Of a stretch of DNA of 64,000 bases, positions 16,576 through 25,717 are shown piece after piece. How positions within the stretch are numbered: the first letter of the stretch is position 1; each line of letters begins with the position of its first letter. Where the stretch lies: positions 62,001 through 126,000 of the forward strand of contig JAFKKH010000012.1 of assembly GCA_017305665.1 (NCBI GenBank), given 5' to 3'. The translations under genes and the position numbers were made by a program. Origin of the DNA: Hyphomicrobiales bacterium (GTDB taxonomy: Bacteria > Pseudomonadota > Alphaproteobacteria > Rhizobiales > Xanthobacteraceae). The notes below the pieces were generated by a model. The model was given only the letters and a program-made list of their open reading frames with translations, did not search any database and was not told where the DNA came from.

Positions 16576-17897
16576 GCAGCCTCATTATCTTCGCGCTGCT
16601 GATCGCGCTCATGCTCACGGGTATGCCGATCTCGATCGCGCTCGGCCTGACCGTGCTCAGCTTCATCTTCACGATGACGCACGTGCCGACCGAGTCGGTG
16701 GCGCTGAAATTGTTCACCGGCATCGACAATTTCGAGATCATGGCGATTCCGTTCTTCATTCTCGCCGGTAATTTCCTGACCCATGGCGGCGTCGCGAGGC
16801 GCATGATCAATTTCGCGACGACCATGGTCGGGCACTGGTATGGCGGCCTCGGTCTCGCCGGCGTCATGGCCTGCGCATTGTTCGCAGCAGTCTCGGGTTC
16901 GTCGCCGGCCACCGTCATCGCGATCGGCTCGATCATGTTGCCGGCCATGGTGAAGCAGGGCTTTCCGAAGCGGTTCGGCGCTGGTGTCATCACCACTTCT
17001 GGCGCGCTCGGCATCCTGATCCCGCCGTCGATCGTGATGGTGATCTATTGCGTCGCGACCGGCGGTAGCATCGCGCTCGATCCGGCCGGCCACCGTGTGT
17101 CGTCGGCCTCGGTCGGGCAGATGTTCATCGCCGGCGTCATCCCCGGCCTGATGCTGGCCTCGCTGTTGGGCCTGACTACGTTCTACCGGGCGTGGAAGAA
17201 CGACTATCCGCGGCTGTCGAAGGCAAATTGGGGCGAGCGCTTCGAAGCTTTCCGGAAATGCGTCTGGGGCCTGCTGCTGATCCTGATCGTGCTCGGCGGC
17301 ATCTATACCGGTATGTTCACGCCGACCGAGGCGGCGGCGGTGAGCGCGGTCTATGCGTTCGTGATCGCGGTATTCGTCTATCGCGACATGCGGCTGAGAG
17401 ACGTACCGAAAGTCCTGCTCGGTTCCGCCAACATGAGCGCGATGATCCTCTACATCATCACCAACGCCGTGCTGTTCTCATTCCTGATGGCCAACGAGAA
17501 CATTCCGCAGCAGATCGCGAACTGGATCACGTCGGTGGGCATCGACTGGATCGTGTTCCTGCTGGTGGTCAACGTGCTGCTGCTGGTCGCGGGCAACTTC
17601 ATGGAGGCGTCCTCGATCGTGCTGATCATGGCGCCGATCCTGTTTCCGGTTGCCGTGAAACTCGGCATCCATCCGGTGCATCTCGGCATCCTGATGGTGG
17701 TCAACATGGAGGTCGGCATGTGCCATCCGCCGGTCGGGCTCAACCTGTACGTCGCCTCCGGCATCGCGAAAATGGGAATCACCGAACTCACGATCGCGGT
17801 GTGGCCGTGGCTATTGACGATGCTGATCTTCCTCGGCGTCGTCACCTACATTCCGGAAATCTCGCTGTGGCTGCCGCGAGTGCTCGGCATGCTCTGA
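16572..17897 (+). CDS. dctM: TRAP transporter large permease, DctM family
   Basis: A 441-residue inner-membrane protein with about 12 hydrophobic segments, matching the normal DctM length. Family features include PFFILAGNFLTHGGVARRMI, the GSSPATVIAIGSIMLPAM loop, and PPSIVMVIYCVATGG. It is the Na+-coupled transport subunit of the TRAP system and works with DctQ and the binding protein DctP. Translation start overlaps the dctQ stop (ATGA). No catabolic gene is attached, so the substrate cannot be inferred from neighbours apart from the LysR regulator upstream. Confidence 0.93.
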   Translation: MSSLIIFALLIALMLTGMPISIALGLTVLSFIFTMTHVPTESVALKLFTGIDNFEIMAIPFFILAGNFLTHGGVARRMINFATTMVGHWYGGLGLAGVMACALFAAVSGSSPATVIAIGSIMLPAMVKQGFPKRFGAGVITTSGALGILIPPSIVMVIYCVATGGSIALDPAGHRVSSASVGQMFIAGVIPGLMLASLLGLTTFYRAWKNDYPRLSKANWGERFEAFRKCVWGLLLILIVLGGIYTGMFTPTEAAAVSAVYAFVIAVFVYRDMRLRDVPKVLLGSANMSAMILYIITNAVLFSFLMANENIPQQIANWITSVGIDWIVFLLVVNVLLLVAGNFMEASSIVLIMAPILFPVAVKLGIHPVHLGILMVVNMEVGMCHPPVGLNLYVASGIAKMGITELTIAVWPWLLTMLIFLGVVTYIPEISLWLPRVLGML

Positions 17898-18018
17898 CGT
17901 TTCCGATTGTGTCATTGTGGCGAACGGCATCTCGGCACGACTTGTTTCTTGCCAAGATGTAATTTGCGTCGCGCGTCACGTGCACCCATCTTCATCGGAC
18001 CTTGCAACGGAGGTTCCG

Positions 18019-18624
18019 ATGAAGACAACCCTTCTCGCCGGCATTGCGGCGCTCGCCATTGCCGGCTCGACCGCGGTGTATGCCCAACATCGTCCCTGGT
18101 TCCATGAGCACGCTCGCATCAATCCCGAGGACAGGGCGGCTTTTGCGGATGCGCGGATCGCAGCGGTGCAGGCGGGGCTGAGGCTCACGCCGGATCAGGA
18201 GAAGCTGTGGCCGCCGGTGGAACAGGCCGTGCGTGATTTCGCCAAGCTGCGGATCGATCGCACCAGTGCACGGATGCAGGCGCGGCACGATCGCGATGAT
18301 GAGGGAGGGTCTTCGATGGATCCCGTCGCGCGCCTGCACGCGCGCGCCGATCGCATGGCGGAAACGGCTGCTGCGCTGAAGAAGATCGCCGATGCCGCCG
18401 ATCCGCTCTACAAGACACTTGATGAAGGCCAGAAGCGCCGGCTGATGATCCTGACCCACATGGAGCGCCGCTGGGGCGGCGGCTGGCGTCACCATCGCTC
18501 CGAGCGGGACGGCGACCGTTTTGGTCGGGACCATGATCGCTTCGAACACGAACACAGTGACCGGGACCATGACGGGGCCGGATCGGGCGGTTGGCGCGAC
18601 GATCAGGACTCAGGGCGGCTCTGA
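18019..18624 (+). CDS. Spy/CpxP-like periplasmic protein (LTxxQ motif)
   Basis: A 201-residue secreted protein with a signal peptide (MKTTLLAGIAALAIAGSTAVYAQ). The central helical part carries RLTPDQEKLWPPVEQAVRDF, matching the LTxxQ motif of Spy/CpxP-type envelope-stress chaperones. The last 50 residues are very rich in His, Arg, Asp and Gly (for example EHEHSDRDHD), probably disordered and perhaps metal-binding. CGGAGG is six bases upstream of the ATG. It is monocistronic with a strong terminator. The role is likely periplasmic protein quality control or metal handling; Rhizobiales have many untested paralogues. Confidence 0.75.
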   Translation: MKTTLLAGIAALAIAGSTAVYAQHRPWFHEHARINPEDRAAFADARIAAVQAGLRLTPDQEKLWPPVEQAVRDFAKLRIDRTSARMQARHDRDDEGGSSMDPVARLHARADRMAETAAALKKIADAADPLYKTLDEGQKRRLMILTHMERRWGGGWRHHRSERDGDRFGRDHDRFEHEHSDRDHDGAGSGGWRDDQDSGRL

Positions 18625-18654
18625 CCGCTGGAACAGGCCTTCGGGGCCATGGGG

Positions 18655-18680
18655 AAGCCGCTGGATTCCAGCGGCTTTTT
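18655..18680 (+). terminator. Rho-independent terminator after the Spy-like gene
   Basis: AAGCCGCTGG-ATT-CCAGCGGCTT, a 10-base-pair perfect stem followed by TTT. Confidence 0.88.
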
Positions 18681-18725
18681 CGCATTTTGGGACAGCCGCC
18701 GGGGCAGGGGAAAAGCCTCGCCGCG

Positions 18726-18755
18726 TTGCTGGACATCGGGGGTTCGCCCTGCTAA
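18726..18755 (+). promoter_or_regulatory. Possible promoter of tRNA-Lys
   Basis: TTGCTG and TGCTAA are 18 bases apart and lie about 40 bases before the tRNA 5' end. The match to sigma-70 consensus is moderate. Confidence 0.35.
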
Positions 18756-18794
18756 ACGACCCCCCGTCCCGCAAGGGATTTCCGGATCAGTTTC

Positions 18795-18870
<76 letters not shown>

Positions 18871-19157
18871 TCCTCATCAGAGCGCAATCTGGTTTCTTTC
18901 GGGCGGCATCGTTGTCGCTGCGCTGACCGCTTTCGCGCGGCATCTCTTCATAATCCATTTGATCGTTGGTTCCCGCTCCGTGCCGCGCATTAGCGGAGTC
19001 TGCGCGGCCGATCCGGCTTGATCGGAGATGCGCGACGGCCTGCCACATGATTTGATATTGACAGATCGATCTGCAAATATCTAATTTTGATCCAATGACC
19101 GGATCGAGCTCGATGAGCCGCGCCGGGAGACAAGCAAGAATTCCGGGGAGCAAGAAT

Positions 19158-20360
19158 ATGAAAAAGAGTCTTTTGGCCTGCGCCATTTTCGCGGCGATGA
19201 CATCGGCCGCATCAGCCCAGATTTCCGACGATGTGGTCCGCATCGGCGTATTGACCGACCTGTCGAGCTGGGGGCGTGACAACAGCGGGCCTGGCTCCGT
19301 CGTGGCTGCGAAGATGGCGGTGGAGGAATTCGGGCCCACCGTGCTCGGCAAGCCGATCGAGATCGTCAGCGCCGACCACCAGATGAAGACCGATGTCGGC
19401 GTTCAGATCGCCCGCGGCTGGTTCGACAACGGCAAGGTCGACGCGGTGGCGGATATTCCGAATTCGGGCATTGCGATTGCGGTCCACAACCTGGCGCGCG
19501 AACGCAACAAGATCGCGCTGTTGTCAGGGCCCGGTGCCAGTTCCCTGACCGACGAACTGTGCAGCCCGAACACCGTGCACTTCACTTACGACACCTATGC
19601 GCTATCCAAGGTGACGGCATCGGCCGTCATCAAGGAGGGCGGCAAGTCCTGGTTCTTCATCACGGCCGACTATGCCTTCGGTCATCAGCTCGAGAAGGAT
19701 GCGACCCGCTTCATCAAGGAGAACGGCGGAACCGTGCTCGGCAGCGTGCGGCATCCGACCAATACCGCGGACTTCTCGTCCTTCGCCCTCCAGGCGCAAA
19801 GCTCCAAAGCGCAGGTGGTCGCCTTTGCCAATGCCGGTCAGGACACCGACAATGCCATCAAGCAGTCCGGCGAATTCGGTCTGGTGCAGGGCGGACAGAA
19901 GCTGGTCGGCCTTCTGATGTTCGACACCGACATTCATGCCATTGGTCTCAAGGCGGCTCAGGGCACGTACATGACCACGGCGTCCTACTGGAACATGGAT
20001 GACAAGACGCGGGCGTGGTCGAAGAAGTTCTTCGCCCAGACCAATGTCATGCCGACCATGATCCAGACCGGCGTCTATGGTTCGGTGCTGCACTATCTCA
20101 AGGCGATCAAGGCGGCGGGCACCGACGATCCGGCCAAGGTGATGGCGAAGATGCGCGAGCTTCCGATCGAGGATACGTTCGTGCACGGCGGCAAGCTGCG
20201 CGCGGACGGCCGTGTCATCCGCGACATGTATCTCGCTCGCGTCAAGTCGCCCGCCGAGTCCAAGGAGCCATGGGACTATCTCGATATCGTCAAGACCGTG
20301 AAGGGCGAGGATGCATTCCGGCCGGTGTCCGAATCCAAATGCCCACTGCTGAAGAAGTAA
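19158..20360 (+). CDS. ABC transporter substrate-binding protein, branched-chain amino acid (Peripla_BP_6) type
   Basis: A 400-residue periplasmic protein with a signal peptide (MKKSLLACAIFAAMTSAASAQ). It starts the mature part with VVRIGVLTDLSSWGRDNSGPG, the LivK-like entry strand, followed by GKPIEIVSADHQMKTDVGVQ and DYAFGHQLEKDATRFIKENG. The class is used widely in Rhizobiales for aromatic acids, amides and short acids as well as amino acids. No LivHMGF membrane or ATPase genes are nearby, so it must use a transporter encoded elsewhere. GGGGAG precedes the ATG. It is followed after eight bases by an FAD oxidoreductase gene, implying a common substrate pathway. The 287 bases upstream hold no other gene. 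Confidence 0.88.
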   Translation: MKKSLLACAIFAAMTSAASAQISDDVVRIGVLTDLSSWGRDNSGPGSVVAAKMAVEEFGPTVLGKPIEIVSADHQMKTDVGVQIARGWFDNGKVDAVADIPNSGIAIAVHNLARERNKIALLSGPGASSLTDELCSPNTVHFTYDTYALSKVTASAVIKEGGKSWFFITADYAFGHQLEKDATRFIKENGGTVLGSVRHPTNTADFSSFALQAQSSKAQVVAFANAGQDTDNAIKQSGEFGLVQGGQKLVGLLMFDTDIHAIGLKAAQGTYMTTASYWNMDDKTRAWSKKFFAQTNVMPTMIQTGVYGSVLHYLKAIKAAGTDDPAKVMAKMRELPIEDTFVHGGKLRADGRVIRDMYLARVKSPAESKEPWDYLDIVKTVKGEDAFRPVSESKCPLLKK

Positions 20361-20368
20361 GTACGGGA

Positions 20369-22078
20369 ATGACCGCTGCGAGCGCATCGCCGGCCGGCGT
20401 CCACACCTGCGATCTGCTCGTGGTCGGGTCTGGCGCGGCCGGCATGTCGGCCGCAGTCACCGCCGCGCATCGCGGCCTCAAGGTCCTGATCGTCGAGAAG
20501 GAGCCGCGTTTCGGCGGCACCACCGCGCGCTCTGGTGGCTGGCTGTGGATTCCCGGCACCTCGCTGGCGAAGGCGTGGGGCATCGAGGAGGCCCCGGACG
20601 CCGCCCGCACTTATCTGCGGCATGAGGCCGGCAACAATTTCGACGCCGCGCGCGTCGATGCCTTTTTGTCGGCCGGACCCGAGGCTGTCGACTTCTTCAC
20701 CACGAAGACCGCGCTGCGCTTCGACATGCCGCTGACGTTCCCCGACTATCATGCGGAGGCGCCCGGCGGCACGCAGGGCGGACGCTCGATGGTGACGCGG
20801 CCGTTCGATGGCCGCGAACTCGGCGATCACGTCAAGGACCTCGGCTTGCCACTGCCCGAACTCACGGTGTTCGGTATGATGCTGGGCTCGGGTAAGGAAA
20901 TCATCCACTTCATGCGCGTGACGAAATCGCTGACGTCAGCGGTCTACGTCGCAAAGCGGTTGTCGCGTCACCTGCGGGATGTTTTGCGCTTTGGCCGCGG
21001 CATGACATTGACCAACGGCAACGCGCTGGCGGGACGGCTCGCCAAGTCCGCGCTCGATCTCAATGTTCCGTTGTGGCTGTCGTCACCGGTTCGCGAACTG
21101 ATCGTCGAGAATGGCGCCGTGCGTGGCGCGGTCGTCGAGCGCGAGGGACAGCGGGTGGAGGTACGCGCGGGGCGCGGTGTCGTGCTGGCCTGCGGCGGTT
21201 TTCCCCACGATGTCGCCCGGCGCAAGGCGATGTTCCCCCATGCGCCGACAGGTGCGGAGCATTACTCGCCCGGACCGACGGGCAATACCGGCGATGGATT
21301 GCGGCTGGCGGAATCCGCCGGTGGCCGGGTCGAAGACAGGCTCGCCAATGCGGCGGCGTGGGTTCCGGTGTCGATCACCAAGCGCAAGGATGGCAGCAAC
21401 GGTGTGATGCCGCACTTCATCGATCGCGCGAAGCCGGGTGTGATCGCAGTGATGCGGGACGGCAAACGCTTCGCCAACGAAGGCAATTCGTACCACGATT
21501 TCGTCCAGGCGATGGTGAAGGCAGCGAAGCCCGGCGAGGAGATCGCCGCGTTCCTGATCTGCGATCATCGTGCTCTGCGCAAATACGGGCTCGGCTGCGT
21601 GCCGCCGTTCCCGATGCCGCTCGGCCATCATCTCAAGACCGGCTATCTGATGCGTGGCGCAACGCTGAGCGAGCTCGCGAAGACGGCCGGCATCGACGCC
21701 GGGAATTTCGAAGCGACTGTTGCCGAGTTCAATGCTGAGGCGGCCAACGGCACCGATCCGCGCTTCGGCAAGGGGACGCGGGCCTACAACCGCTATCAGG
21801 GCGATGCCCTGCATGGTCCCAATCCCTGTGTCGCGCCGGTCGAGCACGGTCCGTTCTATGCGATCAAGATGGTGGTCGGCGATCTCGGCACCTATGCCGG
21901 AATCAGGACAGACGAAAATGCCCGCGCACTTGATGCCGACGGCAAGGTGATCGAAGGGCTTTATGCCGCCGGAAACGACATGGCGAGCATCATGGGCGGT
22001 AACTATCCCGGCGCCGGCATCACGCTCGGTCCCGCGTTGACGTTCGGCTATATCGCCGGACGTCACGCATCGTCATGA
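20369..22078 (+). CDS. FAD-dependent oxidoreductase (fumarate reductase/3-ketosteroid dehydrogenase-like)
   Basis: A 569-residue flavoprotein. The N-terminal dinucleotide motif is DLLVVGSGAAGMSAAVTAA with acidic residue in VEKEPRFGGTTARSGG, as in fumarate reductase flavoproteins and KstD-like dehydrogenases. The C-terminal FAD segment is GNDMASIMGGNYPGAGITLG. There is no N-terminal signal or FMN domain, so it is probably cytosolic. It would oxidise or reduce a C-C bond in the compound taken up by the neighbouring binding protein; the actual substrate is unknown. The start ATG is eight bases after the binding-protein stop, with a weak GGGA site. Its stop overlaps the start of the IclR regulator gene. 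Confidence 0.88.
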   Translation: MTAASASPAGVHTCDLLVVGSGAAGMSAAVTAAHRGLKVLIVEKEPRFGGTTARSGGWLWIPGTSLAKAWGIEEAPDAARTYLRHEAGNNFDAARVDAFLSAGPEAVDFFTTKTALRFDMPLTFPDYHAEAPGGTQGGRSMVTRPFDGRELGDHVKDLGLPLPELTVFGMMLGSGKEIIHFMRVTKSLTSAVYVAKRLSRHLRDVLRFGRGMTLTNGNALAGRLAKSALDLNVPLWLSSPVRELIVENGAVRGAVVEREGQRVEVRAGRGVVLACGGFPHDVARRKAMFPHAPTGAEHYSPGPTGNTGDGLRLAESAGGRVEDRLANAAAWVPVSITKRKDGSNGVMPHFIDRAKPGVIAVMRDGKRFANEGNSYHDFVQAMVKAAKPGEEIAAFLICDHRALRKYGLGCVPPFPMPLGHHLKTGYLMRGATLSELAKTAGIDAGNFEATVAEFNAEAANGTDPRFGKGTRAYNRYQGDALHGPNPCVAPVEHGPFYAIKMVVGDLGTYAGIRTDENARALDADGKVIEGLYAAGNDMASIMGGNYPGAGITLGPALTFGYIAGRHASS

Positions 22079-22857
22079 CCAAGCAGAGCCGGGGAATCCA
22101 GTCCATCGAGGTCGGCGGTGCGCTATTGCGCGCGCTTGCCAAATCCGGCGAGCCGATGATGCTGCGCGATCTCGCTCGCGAGGCCGGCATGGCGCCGGCC
22201 AAGGCGCATCCCTATCTCGTCAGCTTTTCCCGCCTCGGACTGATCGAGCAGGATGAGGCGACCGGCCGTTATGAATTCGGCGCGCTGGCGCTGGAACTCG
22301 GATTGATCAGTCTGCGCCGGCTGTCGGCGGTCCGGATTGCGACGCCAATGATCGAGGCCTTGGCCGCGAAGATCGATCATGCCGTGTCGCTGGCGGTCTG
22401 GGGCACCAACGGCCCCACGGTGGTCAGGCTCGAGGAGCCGAGTCATCCCGTTCATATCGCGATGCGCGTCGGGTCGGTGATGGCCATGCTGGAAACAGCC
22501 ACGGGCCGCGTGTTCGCCGCCTTTCTTCCGCAGAATGTCGCCAAGGCGGCACTCGATGCCGGTCTCGACCGATTGGGCGTCGGCTACAATGTGAAACGAT
22601 CTCCGGGTTCGCCGAAAATGGCCAGCGTGCTTGCGGAAGTGCGCCGCAGGAAAATGACGCGTGCGGTGGGCGATCCGCTCCCCGGCGTCAATGCCTTTGC
22701 CGCACCGGTGTTCGACCATGCCGGCACCGTGGTTCTCGCCATTACCGCGATGGGACCGACCGGGAGTTTCGACGCGAACTGGACCAGCCCGATCGCTGCG
22801 GCGTTGCGTGAATGCGCCGACACGGTCTCGCAGCGGTTGGGATATCGCGCCGGTTGA
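22075..22857 (+). CDS. IclR family transcriptional regulator
   Basis: A 260-residue regulator with an N-terminal winged helix-turn-helix (QSIEVGGALLRALAKSGEPM, then LRDLAREAGMAPAKAHPYLV) and a C-terminal IclR effector domain (from about residue 80; ETATGRVFAAFLP, NAFAAPVFDHAGTVVLAI). It overlaps the FAD oxidoreductase by four bases, so it sits in the binding protein-oxidoreductase operon and probably controls it in response to the imported compound or its product. Confidence 0.9.
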   Translation: MTKQSRGIQSIEVGGALLRALAKSGEPMMLRDLAREAGMAPAKAHPYLVSFSRLGLIEQDEATGRYEFGALALELGLISLRRLSAVRIATPMIEALAAKIDHAVSLAVWGTNGPTVVRLEEPSHPVHIAMRVGSVMAMLETATGRVFAAFLPQNVAKAALDAGLDRLGVGYNVKRSPGSPKMASVLAEVRRRKMTRAVGDPLPGVNAFAAPVFDHAGTVVLAITAMGPTGSFDANWTSPIAAALRECADTVSQRLGYRAG

Positions 22858-23328
22858 GGGAACCGGGCGCGGGTTGTGACGTTGGACCGGCCCGACAAAT
22901 CACTGAGCTTACCGGTCGTATGCTTGCGCCGCTTTGAACCGGTTGACCGATCTATCGTGTTGCGAGCCAATCATGCTTCGCGCGATGCGTGAATTTGAAT
23001 GCTGATGATGCTGCGCTGCGAGAGAAATCTGAGCGTTCGCACATCTGGTCGAATTCTACCATTGGACTATCGACAGTCACCTTGCCCTCTGACCCAATCG
23101 GGTGCTTGGGGTGTGCAAACGATTCTGTGGGCGAGAATTCATCAGCGGGATAGCGTTGTCTTGGCATAACGCGCGACCTCGGGTGTTCAGACTTCGGAAG
23201 ACTGCCCGGGATTGTTTGCCGAATTTGCGTTTATGGAATTGGCGTCAAAGGGGTCAGCAGAAATAGGCTCGGAAACGCCTGAGGGACATGTCCAAAAGGA
23301 CAGTCGAGCAAAAGGGGAGATTCGCATA
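22858..23328. other. Gene-free region upstream of the OFA-type carrier
   Basis: About 470 bases, less GC-rich than the flanking genes. No credible gene is seen. A perfect palindrome GGACATGTCC lies at 23284-23293, directly followed by AAAAGGACA that can pair with part of it (TGTCC-AAAA-GGACA); this is 35 bases before the carrier start and could be an operator or an RNA hairpin. The rest probably holds the carrier promoter. Confidence 0.4.
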
Positions 23329-24729
23329 ATGGGTGCTTTGTCGTTTCTGGACCGCGAGCATACGGTCGCGGGTCCGGGCTTCAGCCGATGGCTGGTGCCG
23401 CCGGCTGCGCTGTGCGTGCACTTGTGTATCGGTCAGGCCTACGCTTACAGCGTGTTCAACCTGCCGATGACGAAGCTCATCGGCATCACGCAATCCGCGC
23501 CGGATGACTGGAAGCTCACGCAACTCGGCTGGATTTTCTCGCTGGCGATCTTTTTCCTCGGCGTGTCGTCCGCTGTGTTCGGCCGCTGGGTCGAGGAGGG
23601 TGGTCCGCGCAAGGCGATGTTCGCCGCCGCTCTGTGCTGGGCCGGCGGATTCTTCATCTCTGCCATCGGCGTTCAGGTCCATAACCTCTGGCTGATCTAT
23701 CTCGGCTACGGCGTGCTCGGCGGCATCGCATTGGGCATCGGCTACATTTCGCCGGTCTCGACGCTGATCAAATGGTTCCCGGACCGGCCCGGCATGGCCA
23801 CCGGCATGGCCATCATGGGATTCGGCGGCGGTGCCTTCATCGCGTCGCCGCTGTCGGTCTGGCTCATGAGCAAATTCTCGACGCCGACCCATATCGGCGT
23901 GATGGAGACGTTCATCGTGCTCGGCGTCGTCTATCTGTTCTTCATGCTGGTCGGCGCGGTGATCGTCCGCGTTCCGCCTGCGGGCTGGGCTCCGGCGGGC
24001 TACGTGGCGCCGGCACAGTCGAAGAAGCTCATCAGCAAGAATGACGTCTACGTTTACGATGCGCTCAAGACGCCGCAGTTCTGGCTGATCTGGTGGGTCC
24101 TCTGCCTCAACGTGACCGCCGGCATCGGCGTGCTCGGACAGGCCTCCGCCATGAGCCAGGAGATGTTCCCCGGCCACATCACGCCGGTGGCAGCCGCGGG
24201 CTTCGTCGGCCTGATGAGTCTGTTCAATATGGGCGGCCGCTTCGCGTGGGCGTCGACGTCGGACTACATCGGTCGCCGCAACACGTACTTCGTGTTCATG
24301 GTGCTCGGCTTCGTCCTGTATTGCACGGTGCCGCATGCGGGATCGACGGGCAACGTGGCGTTGTTCGTGATCTGCTTCCTGGTCATCATCAGCATGTACG
24401 GCGGCGGGTTCTCGACCGTGCCGGCGTATCTCAAGGACATGTTCGGCGTGCGCTACGTCGGCGCGATCCATGGGCTGCTGCTGACGGCATGGTCGATGGC
24501 CGGAATCTTCGGTCCGGTGATCGTCAACTATCTTCGTGAGTATAACATCACTCACGGCGTGCCGAAGGCGCAAGCCTATAACAATACCATGTACATCATG
24601 GCGGGCCTGCTGGTGATCGGGTTCTTCTGCAACCTGCTGGTCAAGGCTGTCGATGCGCGCTTCCACATGAAGGACAGCAACGAAGCCGGAAATGCAACGG
24701 CGGCCGCGGCTGCGGCAGCCAAGGCTTGA
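23329..24729 (+). CDS. OFA-family MFS transporter (oxalate/formate antiporter-like)
   Basis: A 466-residue inner-membrane protein with 12 hydrophobic segments. It resembles OxlT-type carriers: FSRWLVPPAALCVHLCIGQA then AYSVFNLPMTKLIG at the start, GWIFSLAIFFLGVSSAVFG, and GLMSLFNMGGRFAWASTSDYIGRR in the second half. It likely exchanges or imports a carboxylate such as oxalate, formate or another small acid. The tail is an alanine run (TAAAAAAAAKA). GGGGAG precedes the ATG. The next gene, a 41-residue membrane protein 12 bases later, is probably its partner. Confidence 0.88.
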   Translation: MGALSFLDREHTVAGPGFSRWLVPPAALCVHLCIGQAYAYSVFNLPMTKLIGITQSAPDDWKLTQLGWIFSLAIFFLGVSSAVFGRWVEEGGPRKAMFAAALCWAGGFFISAIGVQVHNLWLIYLGYGVLGGIALGIGYISPVSTLIKWFPDRPGMATGMAIMGFGGGAFIASPLSVWLMSKFSTPTHIGVMETFIVLGVVYLFFMLVGAVIVRVPPAGWAPAGYVAPAQSKKLISKNDVYVYDALKTPQFWLIWWVLCLNVTAGIGVLGQASAMSQEMFPGHITPVAAAGFVGLMSLFNMGGRFAWASTSDYIGRRNTYFVFMVLGFVLYCTVPHAGSTGNVALFVICFLVIISMYGGGFSTVPAYLKDMFGVRYVGAIHGLLLTAWSMAGIFGPVIVNYLREYNITHGVPKAQAYNNTMYIMAGLLVIGFFCNLLVKAVDARFHMKDSNEAGNATAAAAAAAKA

Positions 24730-24741
24730 GAGGAGGGAACT

Positions 24742-24867
24742 ATGTCAAACGCAACTCAGGATAGCTCGACGACGTTGAAGCTGATCCTTGCCTGGGGCTT
24801 CGTCGGCATCCCGCTCATCTGGGGCGTGCTGCAAACTCTCAGCAACGCGATGAAGCTGTTCCAGTAA
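24742..24867 (+). CDS. Small membrane protein, probable partner subunit of the OFA-type MFS carrier
   Basis: A 41-residue protein with one membrane segment (KLILAWGFVGIPLIWGVLQT) between a polar N-terminus (MSNATQDSSTT) and a short tail (LSNAMKLFQ). AGGAGGGA lies just upstream of the ATG, a strong ribosome-binding site, and the gene starts 12 bases after the carrier stop and ends before a terminator. I recall similar small proteins annotated as MFS transporter small subunit beside OFA carriers in Bradyrhizobium; this was not checked. Its role may be assembly or stability of the carrier. Confidence 0.75.
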   Translation: MSNATQDSSTTLKLILAWGFVGIPLIWGVLQTLSNAMKLFQ

Positions 24868-24889
24868 CGTCGCTGAATGCTTGATACGG

Positions 24890-24922
24890 AAATGGGCACA
24901 GCCGTCATGGCCGTGCCCATTT
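24890..24922. terminator. Bidirectional terminator between the MFS partner and the RraA-like gene
   Basis: AAATGGGCAC pairs with GTGCCCATTT (10 bp), with GCC/GGC pairing inside the loop, and is T-rich on its right and A-rich on its left, so it can stop transcription from both sides of this convergent pair. Confidence 0.75.
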
Positions 24923-24976
24923 CTATTTGTGCTGCTGAGCGGTTAGTTGCCTCGCATATGCAGGAATTTGCAGCCG

Positions 24977-25657
24977 TTACCTACAGCCGTCGATCTGACA
25001 TCCGAGCTTTTGCAAAGCGGTATCGACCCATGTGCGGTCGCTCTTGCCCTGCTTGATCGCAGCGATCTGCTTGATCTCCGCGTCGTTCTTGGCTTTTGCG
25101 GCGGCGTAGACGGTGGCAAGCTGCGCGAAGGGAATGCACAGCAACCCGTCGCCATCGCCGATGATGAGGTCGCCGGGCTCGATCACCATGCCGTCGATCG
25201 CGATCGGTACGTTGATCTCGCCCGGTCCGTCCTTGTACGGACCGCGATGGGTGACGCCGGCCGCGAAAACCGGAAACGCGCCGGCGTGGATCGAGTCATA
25301 ATCGCGGATCGCGCCGTGAATGACGATGCCGGCGATGCCTCTGGCGGCAGCGTGAGTGGTCATCATCTCGCCGATCAGCGAGTTGGTGAGGTCGCCGCCG
25401 CCGTCCACGACGATGACATCGCCGGGTTCAGCGATATCCAGCGCCTTGTGGATCATCAAATTATCGCCCGGCCGCGTCTTAACCGTGAACGCCGGTCCCG
25501 CGAGCACGCCGCCGGCATGCATCGGCCGCAGGCGGGCGCCGGCCGCGGTCATGCGGGACATGGAGTCGCTGATATTGGCGACCGGCAGCTCGCGAAAGCG
25601 CGCCACCGTCGCATCGTCGACCTTGCGGGTTCGTTTGCAGATACGGAATCCAATCAT
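24977..25657 (-). CDS. RraA-like protein (possible 4-hydroxy-4-methyl-2-oxoglutarate aldolase type)
   Basis: A 226-residue protein of the RraA/HMG-aldolase fold. It has the G-rich strand GDVIVVDGGGDLTNSLIGEM and the motif HGAIRDYDSI, in which R and D match the R-D pair used for pyruvate/oxaloacetate-type metal-assisted chemistry; HAGAFPVFAAGVTHRGP follows. Members include class II aldolases of aromatic catabolism and many unassigned dehydratase or aldolase relatives. The ATG at 25657 has GGGAG upstream; a GTG at 25675 is a possible alternative. It lies downstream of a serine hydrolase gene on the same strand. Confidence 0.75.
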   Translation of the reverse strand: MIGFRICKRTRKVDDATVARFRELPVANISDSMSRMTAAGARLRPMHAGGVLAGPAFTVKTRPGDNLMIHKALDIAEPGDVIVVDGGGDLTNSLIGEMMTTHAAARGIAGIVIHGAIRDYDSIHAGAFPVFAAGVTHRGPYKDGPGEINVPIAIDGMVIEPGDLIIGDGDGLLCIPFAQLATVYAAAKAKNDAEIKQIAAIKQGKSDRTWVDTALQKLGCQIDGCR

Positions 25658-25717
25658 GCTGTGCCGTGCTCCCACGATCGTTCTTTTTGTATGTCCTGCC
25701 TGTGGTGCGACGCAGGA

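Noticed and set aside
22952-23167. 71-codon minus-strand frame in the gap before the OFA carrier
   Set aside because: No ribosome-binding site or recognisable domain; could be chance.
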